Positions 15,136-22,781 of a DNA stretch of 40,533 nucleotides are shown one piece after another. Origin of the DNA: Bacteroidota bacterium (lineage in GTDB: Bacteria; Bacteroidota; Ignavibacteria; UBA10030; BY39); NCBI GenBank assembly GCA_030682385.1, contig JAUXOG010000094.1:1-40533 (forward strand), in the 5' to 3' direction. Position 1 is the stretch's first letter; each line of letters opens with the position of its first letter. Made by a program: the position numbers and the translations under genes. A model generated the notes under the pieces. That model did not search any database and was not told the origin of the DNA. It saw only the letters and a program-made list of their open reading frames with translations.

Positions 15136-15178
15136 GCAGGAATACATATTACAAATACGAAAATATTGTAAATTATAA
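15128..15178 (+). pseudogene. possible N-terminal stub of a HEPN (DUF86) toxin gene
   Basis: ATG 15128 overlaps the MNT stop by 8 bases, exactly where a HEPN partner gene would begin. Its 16 codons read MVKQEYILQIRKYCKL and then TAA. MV-x-x-E/Y followed by a basic helix is how many DUF86 HEPN proteins start. The match is too short to be secure; position is the main argument. Confidence 0.3.
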
Positions 15179-15180
15179 AA

Positions 15181-15510
15181 ATGCGAATTCTATTATCACA
15201 AATATGCCACGCCCGTTCCGGCGACAAAGGCGACACAGCTAATGTCGGACTTATAGCACGAAAGCCTGAATATTACACGATAATTCAAAGATACGTAACC
15301 GCTGAGAAAGTGAAGGAACATTTTGAAGGAATATGTTTGGGTAAAGTTGAACGGTTTGAACTTCCAAATTTGGGCGCATTAAATTTCATGCTCTATGAAT
15401 CACTTGGCGGCGGTGGCACGAAGTCATTAAAGAATGATGCACAAGGTAAAACATTGGGCTCAGCTTTGTTGAGACTGGAAATTGAAATAGAAGAAAGAAT
15501 TGAATTATAA
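15181..15510 (+). CDS. AtuA-like small (C-terminal ferredoxin-fold) domain protein
   Basis: 109 residues matching the C-terminal domain that accompanies DUF1446/AtuA proteins. It has ICHARSGDKGDTANVGLIARKP at 7-28, NLGALNFMLYESLGGGGTKSL at 62-82 and a last helix GKTLGSALLRLEIEI. In many genomes it is fused to the large domain or encoded right after it. Here the large domain is at 702-2066, same strand, with restriction and TA genes between. The role is presumably as the second part of that enzyme. The gene starts a compact block with prfB three bases after its stop. Confidence 0.85.
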   Translation: MRILLSQICHARSGDKGDTANVGLIARKPEYYTIIQRYVTAEKVKEHFEGICLGKVERFELPNLGALNFMLYESLGGGGTKSLKNDAQGKTLGSALLRLEIEIEERIEL

Positions 15511-15512
15511 CT

Positions 15513-16617
15513 ATGTTTGAAAATCAAAAAGAAAAAATAAAACAATTGACTGAAAGAGTATCCAACCTCAGGGGGTATCTTTGACCTCGATACGAAAGAA
15601 CAAAAAGTTTCTGAATTAGAAAACAAAAGTCACTCACCCGATTTTTGGAACGATAACATCGCTGCACAAAAAGTAATGCAGCAGATAAGCGGGCTTAAAG
15701 AGTGGACTGAAGGATGGCATAAGATTAACAACAAGATTGGCGATATGAATACACTTGTAGAGCTTGCCGAGGAAGCAGCCGATGAATCGTATGAAAAAGA
15801 AATAGATTCTGAAATCTATCTCGTCGAAAACCTTACATCCGATTTGGAGTTCCGCAATATGCTCAGCGGCGAAGATGATAACAAGAATGCCATTCTCACA
15901 ATACATTCAGGTGCCGGTGGAACCGAAGCTCAGGACTGGGCTGAGATGCTTCTTCGGATGTATCTGCGCTGGAGTGAAAAGCGAGGTTTTAAAACTTTTC
16001 TTTTAGATGAACTTGAAGGTGATGGCGCCGGAATCAAAAGTGCTACCATAGAAGTTCAAGGTTCATTTGCTTACGGGCATCTCAAAGCCGAAAGTGGTGT
16101 TCACCGTTTAGTGCGAATCTCTCCGTTCGATTCTAATGCACGCCGGCATACCTCTTTCGCTTCGGTATTTGTGTATCCCGAAATTGAAGATGACGTTGAG
16201 ATTGAGATCAATCCCGCCGACCTTGAGTTCGACACTTACCGGGCTGGCGGCAAAGGGGGACAAAATGTAAATAAAGTAGAAACGGCTGTTAGAATCAGGC
16301 ATCTTCCTAGCGGAGTCGTGGTTGCGTGTCAGCAGGAGCGATCGCAATTCCAAAACAAAGAACGCGCGATGAAGATGTTGAAGTCCCGACTATATCAATT
16401 AAGAAAAGAAGAAGAAGAAGCCCGCTTGAGTGCAATTGAAAGCACTAAGAAGAAAATCGAGTGGGGAAGTCAGATTCGCTCTTATGTCTTCCACCCTTAC
16501 AATATGGTAAAAGATCATCGCACAGATGTAGAAACAAGTAACGTTCAATCTGTAATGGACGGCGACATCGATGAGTTTATAAAAAGTTATTTGATGGAGT
16601 TCGGACAAACAAAATAA
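15513..16617 (+). CDS. prfB: peptide chain release factor 2, expressed by programmed +1 frameshift
   Basis: RF2 reads UGA and UAA stop codons and triggers peptide release. The first 23 codons run from ATG 15513 to an in-frame TGA at 15582. Translation continues in the +1 frame from GAC at 15583, giving 367 residues in all, close to E. coli RF2 (365). The anticodon-like tripeptide SPF occurs in [14 protein letters not shown], and the peptidyl-transferase motif GGQ is at residues 248-250 in [15 protein letters not shown]. Expression is autoregulated: scarce RF2 lets the ribosome pause at UGA and slip. The first 23 residues in frame 0 ([20 protein letters not shown]...) match the family N-terminal helix. 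Confidence 0.97.
15570..15585 (+). promoter_or_regulatory. prfB: prfB programmed +1 frameshift site
   Basis: AGGGGG-TAT-CTT-TGA-C: an internal Shine-Dalgarno-like AGGGGG at 15570-15575, one codon, the slippery CTT (15579-15581) and the in-frame UGA followed by C. This is identical to the core site known from E. coli prfB. Confidence 0.97.
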
Positions 16618-16648
16618 ATCATAAATCTAAAATAATTATAAGTATTTT

Positions 16649-17278
16649 ATGGCAGACTCATTCTCAGCATTAATCATATCGACAATCACCATCGGAATAG
16701 TGCACGCATTCGCACCCGACCACTGGCTTCCTTTCGTAATGATTGGCAAAGCACAAAAATGGACTAAACCGCGCCTCTCGTTTGTAGCTTTTGTGGCGGG
16801 ACTTGGACATGTGGGCTCATCAATTTTATTAGGTGCAATCGGAATTCTAGCTGGAGTTGCTTCAATCCATCTTGAAGGTATTGAATCAACCCGCGGTGAA
16901 ATCGGTGTTTATTTACTCATCGGTTTCGGTGTCGCCTATGCTTTGTGGGGATTGAAAAACGCAAGGCATCACCATTCACACATGCCCGATTTATCAAAAA
17001 AGAAAGTCGTAACTGTTTGGACTTTATTTGCAGTATTCGTTCTCGGTCCTTGCGAACCTCTAATCCCGCTTATGTTTTTAGCAACTGCTTACGGTTGGGC
17101 GGGCATAGCAACAGTAGCCGGTGTTTTCGGAGCAGTTACACTCGTAATGATGGTCGGACAAAGTCTGTTAGGTTATTCGGGTTTTCAATTAATTAAACAT
17201 AGCTTTGCCGAAAAGTTTTCGCACGCAATGGCAGGCGGGACAATTGCACTAACCGGCTTGTTCTTGTATTTTATTTGA
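16649..17278 (+). CDS. NicO/TauE-SafE-like membrane transporter
   Basis: 209 residues with five or six membrane segments. Conserved polar motifs sit inside them: HAFAPDHWLPF (HxxxxDH, residues 19-29) in helix 1, GLGHVGSSILLG in helix 2, and GPCEPLIPLMFLA. A cytoplasmic or periplasmic loop contains NARHHHSHMPD. The HxxxxDH motif and His-rich loop are typical of the nickel/cobalt NicO family and its UreH-like relatives, so a divalent metal is the likely substrate. Sulfite-exporter-like annotation is also common for this group. There is no urease or hydrogenase gene nearby to fix the substrate. Confidence 0.75.
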   Translation: MADSFSALIISTITIGIVHAFAPDHWLPFVMIGKAQKWTKPRLSFVAFVAGLGHVGSSILLGAIGILAGVASIHLEGIESTRGEIGVYLLIGFGVAYALWGLKNARHHHSHMPDLSKKKVVTVWTLFAVFVLGPCEPLIPLMFLATAYGWAGIATVAGVFGAVTLVMMVGQSLLGYSGFQLIKHSFAEKFSHAMAGGTIALTGLFLYFI

Positions 17279-17312
17279 GACGTGAGCAATCTAAAATCCA
17301 AAATCATTCCTA

Positions 17313-18527
17313 ATGTCTTATAAATGGTTCATAGCTAAACGATACATCGCATCCAGCCGTAAATCGAGGTTCATCTCGTTTATTACCGGCTTCTCAATTA
17401 TCGGTGTTACGCTGGGAACCGCTGCTCTCATCATCACACTTTCGATATTGGGAGGTTTTGAAAAAGAAATTAAAGAAAAAGTTTTCGGATTTATGACGCA
17501 CATCCAAGTGCAAGGATTTCAAGGGCAACCTCTCTTCAATTATCAGCAATCAATCGCTTTAGTGAAAGAGAAAGTTCCGGATGTTCGAAGCATCTCGCCC
17601 TTCGTTGCAAAAGAAGCAATGATCCGTGCCGGTGATAATGTTGATGGGATTTTTTTGAAGGGTATCGAAGTAGAAACCGACCCATCGAAAATTAAATCGT
17701 TCATCAAAGAAGGAAAATATCTCTCGAAAAATAAATCCGACAAATCGGAAATTGTTATCGGGAAAAAGCTCGCACGTAAGTTGGATGTTGGTGTTGGCGA
17801 TAAAGTAATTGTGTTCGGTTTACCATCGGGGCAGGTTAGCTATCAACCGCGTGCGTCCGTGTTTTTTGTAGCCGGGATTTTCGAATCAGGGATGGCTGAG
17901 TACGACGACTTGTATGCGTTTACACATCTTACCGATGCTCAGCGACTCTTCGGACTTGGAGAAAGTTTTCTCGGTTATGATGTCGTTGTGGATAGTATTC
18001 CTAAAGCAACAACAATCGCAAATCAGATTCAGGAAGTTTTAGGGTATCCGCATTATGTGCGGACCGCCGCTCAACTTTATCGGAACCTTTTTGCCTGGAT
18101 TGAATTGCAAAAAAAACCGGCGCCCATACTTTTAGGTTTAATTGTAATCGTAGCAATTGTAAACATCATCGGCACTCTGTTGATGATGGTTTTAGAGCGG
18201 ACACAAGATATCGGGATACTGAAATCGTTGGGTTCAAGTGCCTCTGATATTCAAAAAATATTTTTAATTCAGGGTATGTTTATTGCCGGTATTGGTGTTG
18301 CAATGGGTAATCTATTAGCTTTCGCTCTATGTTATTTACAGCTTGAGCTACAATTTTTCTCGCTTCCATCCGATATTTATTTTATGAGCACCGTCCCAAT
18401 TTTATTGAAATGGGAAAATTTTGTAATAGTAAGTGCAATAGTATTATTGCTTTGCTTCGTTTCATCATTACTTCCCTCAAAAGCTGCTGCAAAGTTAGAT
18501 GCCGTAACAACTTTGAGGTTTCGTTGA
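17313..18527 (+). CDS. lolC: LolC/LolE-type lipoprotein-releasing ABC transporter permease
   Basis: 404 residues of the FtsX/MacB permease type with the LolC/E N-terminus (FIAKRYIASSRKSRFISFITGFSIIGVTLGTAALIITLSI). One membrane helix comes first, a ~220-residue periplasmic domain follows, then three helices at ~275-395 (ILLGLIVIVAIVNIIGTLLMMVLERTQDIGILKSLG is the coupling region). Lol permeases extract outer-membrane lipoproteins from the inner membrane. The stop TGA overlaps the ATG of the second permease by one base, and lolD follows, so this is a complete exporter operon with two different permeases. LolC and LolE labels are by order only. Confidence 0.9.
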   Translation: MSYKWFIAKRYIASSRKSRFISFITGFSIIGVTLGTAALIITLSILGGFEKEIKEKVFGFMTHIQVQGFQGQPLFNYQQSIALVKEKVPDVRSISPFVAKEAMIRAGDNVDGIFLKGIEVETDPSKIKSFIKEGKYLSKNKSDKSEIVIGKKLARKLDVGVGDKVIVFGLPSGQVSYQPRASVFFVAGIFESGMAEYDDLYAFTHLTDAQRLFGLGESFLGYDVVVDSIPKATTIANQIQEVLGYPHYVRTAAQLYRNLFAWIELQKKPAPILLGLIVIVAIVNIIGTLLMMVLERTQDIGILKSLGSSASDIQKIFLIQGMFIAGIGVAMGNLLAFALCYLQLELQFFSLPSDIYFMSTVPILLKWENFVIVSAIVLLLCFVSSLLPSKAAAKLDAVTTLRFR

Positions 18528-19756
18528 TGCGATTCGAAAATTTTATAGCGCGAAGATATCTCGCTTCGAAACGAAAAATTCAATTCATTACAATCATCAG
18601 TTTTATTTCTATAATCGGAATTACTGTGGGAGTTGCAGCTTTACTGATTGTGATGTCGGTTTTCAACGGCTTTACCGGAATTGTTACATCTATTTTAATC
18701 GGCTTCGATCCTCACATCCGAATTGAACAAAGAGGCGGTATTGATTTGCAGAATTACAACCGTGTGTCGGATGTTTTAAAAAACGAAAAACTTGTTTCGG
18801 GATATTCACCATTTATTTCCGGGAAAGCTATGATTATTTCAAATGCTTTTAATAAAGTCGTATTTATCAGAGGAGTAGATGAGGGAAAGATTGCCGCTGT
18901 TTCGGGTGTAAAAGATAAAATTGTTTTAGGTGATTTTAATTTGAGAGATACGAAAGAATACAGTTCAATCGTTTTAGGTTTGACACTTTCAGATAGGTTG
19001 GGGGCGGTTGTAGGCGATTCTGTGGATATGGTTAGTCCGTATGCATTCTCTGCAACGTTAACACCTTTCAGCACACCTGCGGTTAAAAAATTCAAAGTTA
19101 CAGGTATCTACGAGTCGAATAACAAGGAGTACGATTCTCAATTTGCGTATATCTCACTTGAATCGGCGCAGACATTATTCGAGATGAGTGGACGATATTC
19201 CGGAGTGGAAGCCCGGCTGAATGATCTCGATAAATCGGAATCCTTCAAATCAAATCTCCTAAAAAAACTACCATCGGGTATTGAAATATCATCTTGGTAC
19301 GATTTGCATTCCGATTTATATTCGATGATGAAAATCGAAAGGTACATTGCTTACATTTTATTGAGTTTGATAATACTTGTAGCAAGTTTTAATTTGTTGG
19401 GTTCGTTGTATATGACTGTAATAGAAAAGCGGCGCGACATCGGAGTGTTGCAATCAATGGGTGCATCGCAAAAGAGCATAATCAGAATTTTTATGTATGA
19501 AGGAATACTGATCGGGCTGATTGGAAATGCGTTGGGAATTATTCTCGGATTGGTTTTGATATTCTTACAACAACAATATCATTTATTCCCACTCGACCAG
19601 ACAGTTTATATTATTCCGGCAATTCCGGTGGAGGTGCACCTAATCGATTTTGTTACAGTAACAGCCGCCTGTATGATACTGACTCTTCTAGCATCATATT
19701 TCCCAGCGCGGCGGGCATCAAAAATAATTCCGATTGAATCAATAAGATGGGAGTGA
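18527..19756 (+). CDS. lolE: second LolC/LolE-type permease
   Basis: 409 residues from ATG 18527 (TGATG overlap with the previous stop). The frame is open to 18410, but the segment before 18527 is only the other permease read out of frame. The N-terminus FIARRYLASKRKIQFITIISFISIIGITVGVAALLIVMSVFNGF is typical. A periplasmic domain spans ~45-265, and the last three helices carry VIEKRRDIGVLQSMGASQKSIIRIFMYEG, the cytoplasmic coupling helix contacting the ATPase. It ends one base before the lolD start. The two permeases are clearly paralogous but diverged, consistent with a heterodimer. Confidence 0.92.
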   Translation: MRFENFIARRYLASKRKIQFITIISFISIIGITVGVAALLIVMSVFNGFTGIVTSILIGFDPHIRIEQRGGIDLQNYNRVSDVLKNEKLVSGYSPFISGKAMIISNAFNKVVFIRGVDEGKIAAVSGVKDKIVLGDFNLRDTKEYSSIVLGLTLSDRLGAVVGDSVDMVSPYAFSATLTPFSTPAVKKFKVTGIYESNNKEYDSQFAYISLESAQTLFEMSGRYSGVEARLNDLDKSESFKSNLLKKLPSGIEISSWYDLHSDLYSMMKIERYIAYILLSLIILVASFNLLGSLYMTVIEKRRDIGVLQSMGASQKSIIRIFMYEGILIGLIGNALGIILGLVLIFLQQQYHLFPLDQTVYIIPAIPVEVHLIDFVTVTAACMILTLLASYFPARRASKIIPIESIRWE

Positions 19757-19757
19757 T

Positions 19758-20450
19758 ATGGAAAAACAAATAATTATTCGCTGTTCAAACATTCGGAAGA
19801 AATTTATTACCGACAAAAAGTCAAATAGTTTTCTTCAAGTTCTTAGAGGTATTGATTTAGAAATTTATGAGGGTGAAATTGTTTCGATTGTTGGTTCATC
19901 GGGTGCCGGTAAAAGTACACTTCTGCACATACTCGGCGGATTAGATAAACCGTCCGAAGGAGAAGTTTATTGGGGAGAGAAAAATATTTCCGAACTCAAC
20001 GATGAATCTCTAGCGAGACTGCGGACTAAGGAAGTAGGTTTTGTTTTTCAATTTCATCATCTGTTGCCTGAGTTCACTGCGCTTGAAAATGTAGCAATGC
20101 CGCAAATGATTCTCGGAAAAACTTTGACGGCTGCCCAAGATAGCGCCAAGTCGGTTTTACCCCTTGTTGGTTTAGCCGAGCGGTCAAACCATAAGCCGAG
20201 CGAATTATCCGGTGGCGAGCAACAGCGTATCGCAATTGCCAGAGCAATCGTTAATAAACCAAAAGTTGTTTTAGCTGATGAGCCGACGGGTAATTTAGAT
20301 TCTGCTACTTCGGAAGAGTTATTCTCACTTATTCAGAGATTAAATAAAGAGAACAAGCAAACATTCATAATAGCCACTCATAACGAAAATTTAGCCCACC
20401 GTTCGCATCGTGTTTTGCGAATTGAGGATGGAAAACTTTTTCAACTATAA
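19758..20450 (+). CDS. lolD: LolD-type ABC transporter ATPase
   Basis: 230 residues with all ATPase motifs. Walker A is GSSGAGKST (46-54), the Q-loop Gln98 in FVFQFHHLLPEF, the signature LSGGEQQR (150-157), Walker B VVLADEPTG (170-178) and the switch His208. FQFHHLLPEFTALENVAMP is the diagnostic LolD/MacB-type segment. It powers release of lipoproteins from the inner membrane with the two permeases just upstream; the operon spacing is one base. The substrate supply includes the lipoprotein encoded at 3394. Confidence 0.95.
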   Translation: MEKQIIIRCSNIRKKFITDKKSNSFLQVLRGIDLEIYEGEIVSIVGSSGAGKSTLLHILGGLDKPSEGEVYWGEKNISELNDESLARLRTKEVGFVFQFHHLLPEFTALENVAMPQMILGKTLTAAQDSAKSVLPLVGLAERSNHKPSELSGGEQQRIAIARAIVNKPKVVLADEPTGNLDSATSEELFSLIQRLNKENKQTFIIATHNENLAHRSHRVLRIEDGKLFQL

Positions 20451-20504
20451 TTGATTTTTAACCTAATATTTTTTAAATTAACACAGAAAAATTAAGGAAA
20501 TAAA

Positions 20505-20777
20505 ATGGCAAAAGTAATAAAATCGAAAGTTCACAAAAAAACAGAATTAATTTTTCCATTAGAGAAGATAAATTATATCATCTTAGGAATCGGACTTCTT
20601 GTTATTATAGTCGGATATATAGCCTTATCCGTCCCAACGGTGGAAGGATTTAGCCCGTTAGTTTTGGCTCCGATTTTACTTATCTTTGGGTACTGTGTAA
20701 TTATTCCATTAGGAATTTTATACAAGAGGAAGGAAAAATCGCCAAAAACGCCTGTTCATAGGACGGCGAAGGGTTAA
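20505..20777 (+). CDS. DUF3098-like small membrane protein
   Basis: 90 residues: a basic N-terminus (AKVIKSKVHKK), then LIFPLEKINYIILGIGLLVIIVGYIAL and SPLVLAPILLIFGYCVIIPLGILY as two membrane helices, ending in a basic tail. The FPLEK-NYIIL-G pattern matches DUF3098, a small inner-membrane protein often found beside ftsX or undecaprenyl-phosphate genes in Bacteroidota. Here it follows the Lol exporter. AAGGAAA precedes the start. Function unknown. Confidence 0.75.
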   Translation: MAKVIKSKVHKKTELIFPLEKINYIILGIGLLVIIVGYIALSVPTVEGFSPLVLAPILLIFGYCVIIPLGILYKRKEKSPKTPVHRTAKG

Positions 20778-20799
20778 TAATTAGCTTTTCTTTATTTAA

Positions 20800-20877
20800 A
20801 CAGCTAAAAGTGTTGATTTTGCTGTAGATGAAATTGTTGATTATCTCTCAAGATTTTTGAATGAAATCGGCTATTAG
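20800..20877 (+). pseudogene. short C-terminal gene fragment of unknown family
   Basis: A 25-codon open stretch between in-frame TAA at 20797 and TAG at 20875 with no start codon, reading TAKSVDFAVDEIVDYLSRF and then LNEIGY. It looks like the amphipathic C-terminal helix of a lost protein rather than random sequence, but no family can be named. It sits in the 190-base gap before the tRNA genes. Confidence 0.3.
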
Positions 20878-20947
20878 CGAGCAGAGCTTTTATCAGCTAC
20901 AAAAAAAACCCTTGTAATTTATATAAATATTCATTATATTTTCACGC

Positions 20948-20963
20948 CCCCGACTTGTCGGGG
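20948..20963. repeat. GC-rich hairpin before tRNA-Lys
   Basis: CCCCGAC-TT-GTCGGGG, a perfect 7-bp stem in an AT-rich setting, five bases upstream of tRNA-Lys. The arms can extend imperfectly through TTCAC and GTGAA. There is no T tract, so it is more likely a palindromic repeat like that at 61-80 than a terminator. Confidence 0.45.
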
Positions 20964-20968
20964 TGAAT

Positions 20969-21040
20969 GAGCCTGTAGCTCAGGGGTAGAGCATCTGCCT
21001 TTTAAGCAGAGGGCCGGTGGTTCGAGCCCACCCAGGCTCA
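20969..21040 (+). tRNA. tRNA-Lys (anticodon TTT)
   Basis: 72 nt cloverleaf: acceptor GAGCCTG/CAGGCTC with discriminator A, D arm around TAGCTCAGGGGTAGAGC, anticodon stem TCTGC/GCAGA with loop CTTTTAA (anticodon TTT), T arm GGTGGTTCGAGCCCACC. CCA is not encoded. Confidence 0.95.
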
Positions 21041-21130
21041 CAAATTCAAGTCAAATGTAAAAATTAAAAAGTCAAAAAGCTGAAAACACAGTTATTTTGG
21101 CTTTTTACTTTCGATTTTTGAAATGGTTTA

Positions 21131-21214
21131 GCGCGAGTGGTGGAACTGGCAGACACACCATCTTGAGGGGGTGGCGCCCGAAAGGGCATGCGAGTTCAAG
21201 TCTCGCCTCGCGCA
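21131..21214 (+). tRNA. tRNA-Leu (anticodon GAG)
   Basis: 84 nt class II tRNA: acceptor GCGCGAG/CTCGCGC with discriminator A, anticodon stem CCATC/GGTGG with loop TTGAGGG (anticodon GAG), a long variable arm GCGCCCGAAAGGGCAT, and T arm GCGAGTTCAAGTCTCGC. CCA is not encoded. Confidence 0.95.
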
Positions 21215-21280
21215 CTGAAATAAAAACTTGACTTTATCCAAACTTAAATTTATCTTGTTAGTGAGTTTTACTTAAAATAT

Positions 21281-21682
21281 ATGAAAAAATCGTTCACCAT
21301 ATTACTTCTCTCTCTAACATTTTTTGTTGCCACCATAAGTCAGGTTACTAATGATAATGTAAGAGCTTCAAGCGACGGATCGGTCATTAAGGTAACTTGG
21401 AAAGTTGCTAGCGAAATCAATGTTGAAAAATATGCGATCGAACGAAGGGCTGGAATTAGTGGAGCTTTTATACGAATCAGCACCAAATTTCCAGAAGGCA
21501 AGTCTGAATACACATTTGAAGATCAATCTGCTTTTAAAACGTCTGCTAACATTTACGAATATCAAGTTCGGATAATTTTTAATAATGGAAATCCTGAGCA
21601 TATACTAGGGCCAATTTCAGTTTCCCACTCTGTTAATAGCGTCAAACGAACTTGGGGCAGCATCAAAGCAATGTTCAGATAG
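21281..21682 (+). CDS. small secreted fibronectin type III-like protein
   Basis: 133 residues. Signal peptide 1-20 (LLLSLTFFVATIS). The mature part has a single Fn3-like beta domain: VIKVTWKVASEINVEKYAIERR is the standard 'W.......V..Y.IERS' strand pair seen in many Bacteroidota exported proteins, followed by SEYTFEDQSA and YEYQVRIIFNNG. The C-terminus ends VKRTWGSIKAMFR, a short basic tail. It probably binds other cell-surface material, but nothing more can be said. No ribosome site is obvious. The gene is followed by an intrinsic terminator. Confidence 0.75.
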   Translation: MKKSFTILLLSLTFFVATISQVTNDNVRASSDGSVIKVTWKVASEINVEKYAIERRAGISGAFIRISTKFPEGKSEYTFEDQSAFKTSANIYEYQVRIIFNNGNPEHILGPISVSHSVNSVKRTWGSIKAMFR

Positions 21683-21713
21683 AAAAAATTGTAAAGTTTA
21701 AATTGAAACACAG

Positions 21714-21744
21714 AAAGCGACATCTTATTAGTCGCTTTTTTTTT
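21714..21744 (+). terminator. intrinsic terminator between Fn3-like gene and maf
   Basis: An 8-bp stem AAAGCGAC (21714-21721) / GTCGCTTT (21731-21738) with a 9-base loop and a T run extending to 21744. It lies 32 bases after the Fn3-like stop and only 7 bases before the maf start. Confidence 0.85.
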
Positions 21745-21751
21745 GTTAATT

Positions 21752-22339
21752 ATGAAAGTAAAAAAGAAAATAATATTAGCATCGGCATCGCCGCGACGGC
21801 AAATTTTGTTGCAGCAGATTGGGTTTGATTTTGAAATTCGACACAGTTCAGTTGAAGAGGTGTTCGATAAAACTAAAACACCGGAAGAAAACGTAATCCG
21901 GCTTGCGGAAGCAAAAGCTCTCGATATAGCGAAAGACATCGAACATGCATTTATCATCGGGGCTGATACAATTGTTGTGATGAATGGCGAAATGATGGGT
22001 AAACCCGCTGATGATGGAGACGCTTTTCGAATGCTCAAAAAATTAAGCGGACGCGAACATAAAGTTTTTACGGGATTTGCTATCGTGGATAAACCAAGTA
22101 ATAAAATTGTTTCTAACGTTGAAATTACATCGGTTAAATTTCGAGATTTAGAAGATGAAGAAATACTTGAGTATGTAAAATCGAAATCGCCCACCGATAA
22201 AGCGGGTGCTTATGGAATTCAGGATGATTACGGTGCTGTTTTTGTTGAACGGATAAACGGCTGCTTTTATAACGTGGTTGGATTTCCGCTCACAAAATTT
22301 TATATTACTCTACAAAAATTCCAAAAAGAAATTGCATAA
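21752..22339 (+). CDS. maf: Maf family nucleoside-triphosphate pyrophosphatase
   Basis: 195 residues from ATG 21752; a TTG in frame at 21743 would start inside the preceding terminator, so it is rejected. Motifs are SASPRR at 11-16, GADTIVV and MGKPADD in the middle, and GAYGIQDDYGAVFVERINGCFYNVVGFP near the end, which together define Maf. These enzymes hydrolyse dTTP/UTP and modified nucleotides to prevent their incorporation. The mRNA leader between terminator and ATG is very short, so transcription must start within or just upstream of it, or the gene depends on readthrough of the terminator. A B12-binding protein gene follows after 9 bases. Confidence 0.93.
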   Translation: MKVKKKIILASASPRRQILLQQIGFDFEIRHSSVEEVFDKTKTPEENVIRLAEAKALDIAKDIEHAFIIGADTIVVMNGEMMGKPADDGDAFRMLKKLSGREHKVFTGFAIVDKPSNKIVSNVEITSVKFRDLEDEEILEYVKSKSPTDKAGAYGIQDDYGAVFVERINGCFYNVVGFPLTKFYITLQKFQKEIA

Positions 22340-22348
22340 GGTATAATA

Positions 22349-22753
22349 ATGGAAAGAAAAATTCGAGTTATAGTTGCAAAAGCAGGTTTGGATGGACACG
22401 ACCGCGGCGCCAAAGTAATTGCTGCTGCTTTGCGTGATGCCGGTATGGAAGTAATTTACACAGGTTTGCGTAAAACTCCCGAAATGATTGTCGAAGCAGC
22501 TTTGCAGGAAGACGTTGATGCGATAGGTGTTAGCATTTTAAGCGGGGCGCACATGACTATTTTCCCGCGCATCATAAAACTTATGAAGGAAAAGTCGGTG
22601 GAGAATGTGTTAATTTTTGGGGGCGGAATTATTCCCGAACAAGACATACAAGAATTGAACAAAATAGGTGTGGGTAAGATATTTACTCCGGGTGCCACGA
22701 CTGTCGAGATTGTAAATTATGTTCGTGAATGGGTGTTGAAGAATAGGGAGTAG
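22349..22753 (+). CDS. stand-alone B12-binding domain (methylmalonyl-CoA mutase C-terminal/small subunit type)
   Basis: 134 residues, all of it the flavodoxin-like cobalamin-binding domain. [12 protein letters not shown] carries the DxHxxG motif (Asp15, His17, Gly20) that supplies the lower axial His ligand. [10 protein letters not shown] and [13 protein letters not shown] bind the nucleotide tail, and [16 protein letters not shown] is the C-terminal helix. This matches the small subunit of split acyl-CoA mutases (McmA2 type), which works with a separate catalytic large subunit for methylmalonyl-CoA or related substrates. No large subunit, MeaB or epimerase is in the window. It may pair with a mutase elsewhere, or act as a B12 sensor. 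Confidence 0.9.
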   Translation: MERKIRVIVAKAGLDGHDRGAKVIAAALRDAGMEVIYTGLRKTPEMIVEAALQEDVDAIGVSILSGAHMTIFPRIIKLMKEKSVENVLIFGGGIIPEQDIQELNKIGVGKIFTPGATTVEIVNYVREWVLKNRE

Positions 22754-22781
22754 CTAGTAGTAAATAGTAGGTAGTAGGTAG

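Noticed and set aside
15582-15584. prfB as a pseudogene because of an early TGA
   Set aside because: The TGA is part of the known autoregulatory +1 frameshift signal, and the downstream frame is full-length with intact SPF and GGQ motifs.
22754-22781. TAGTAGG-like short repeats between the B12 gene and PolB
   Set aside because: Only about 28 bases of low complexity; too short and irregular to call a feature.
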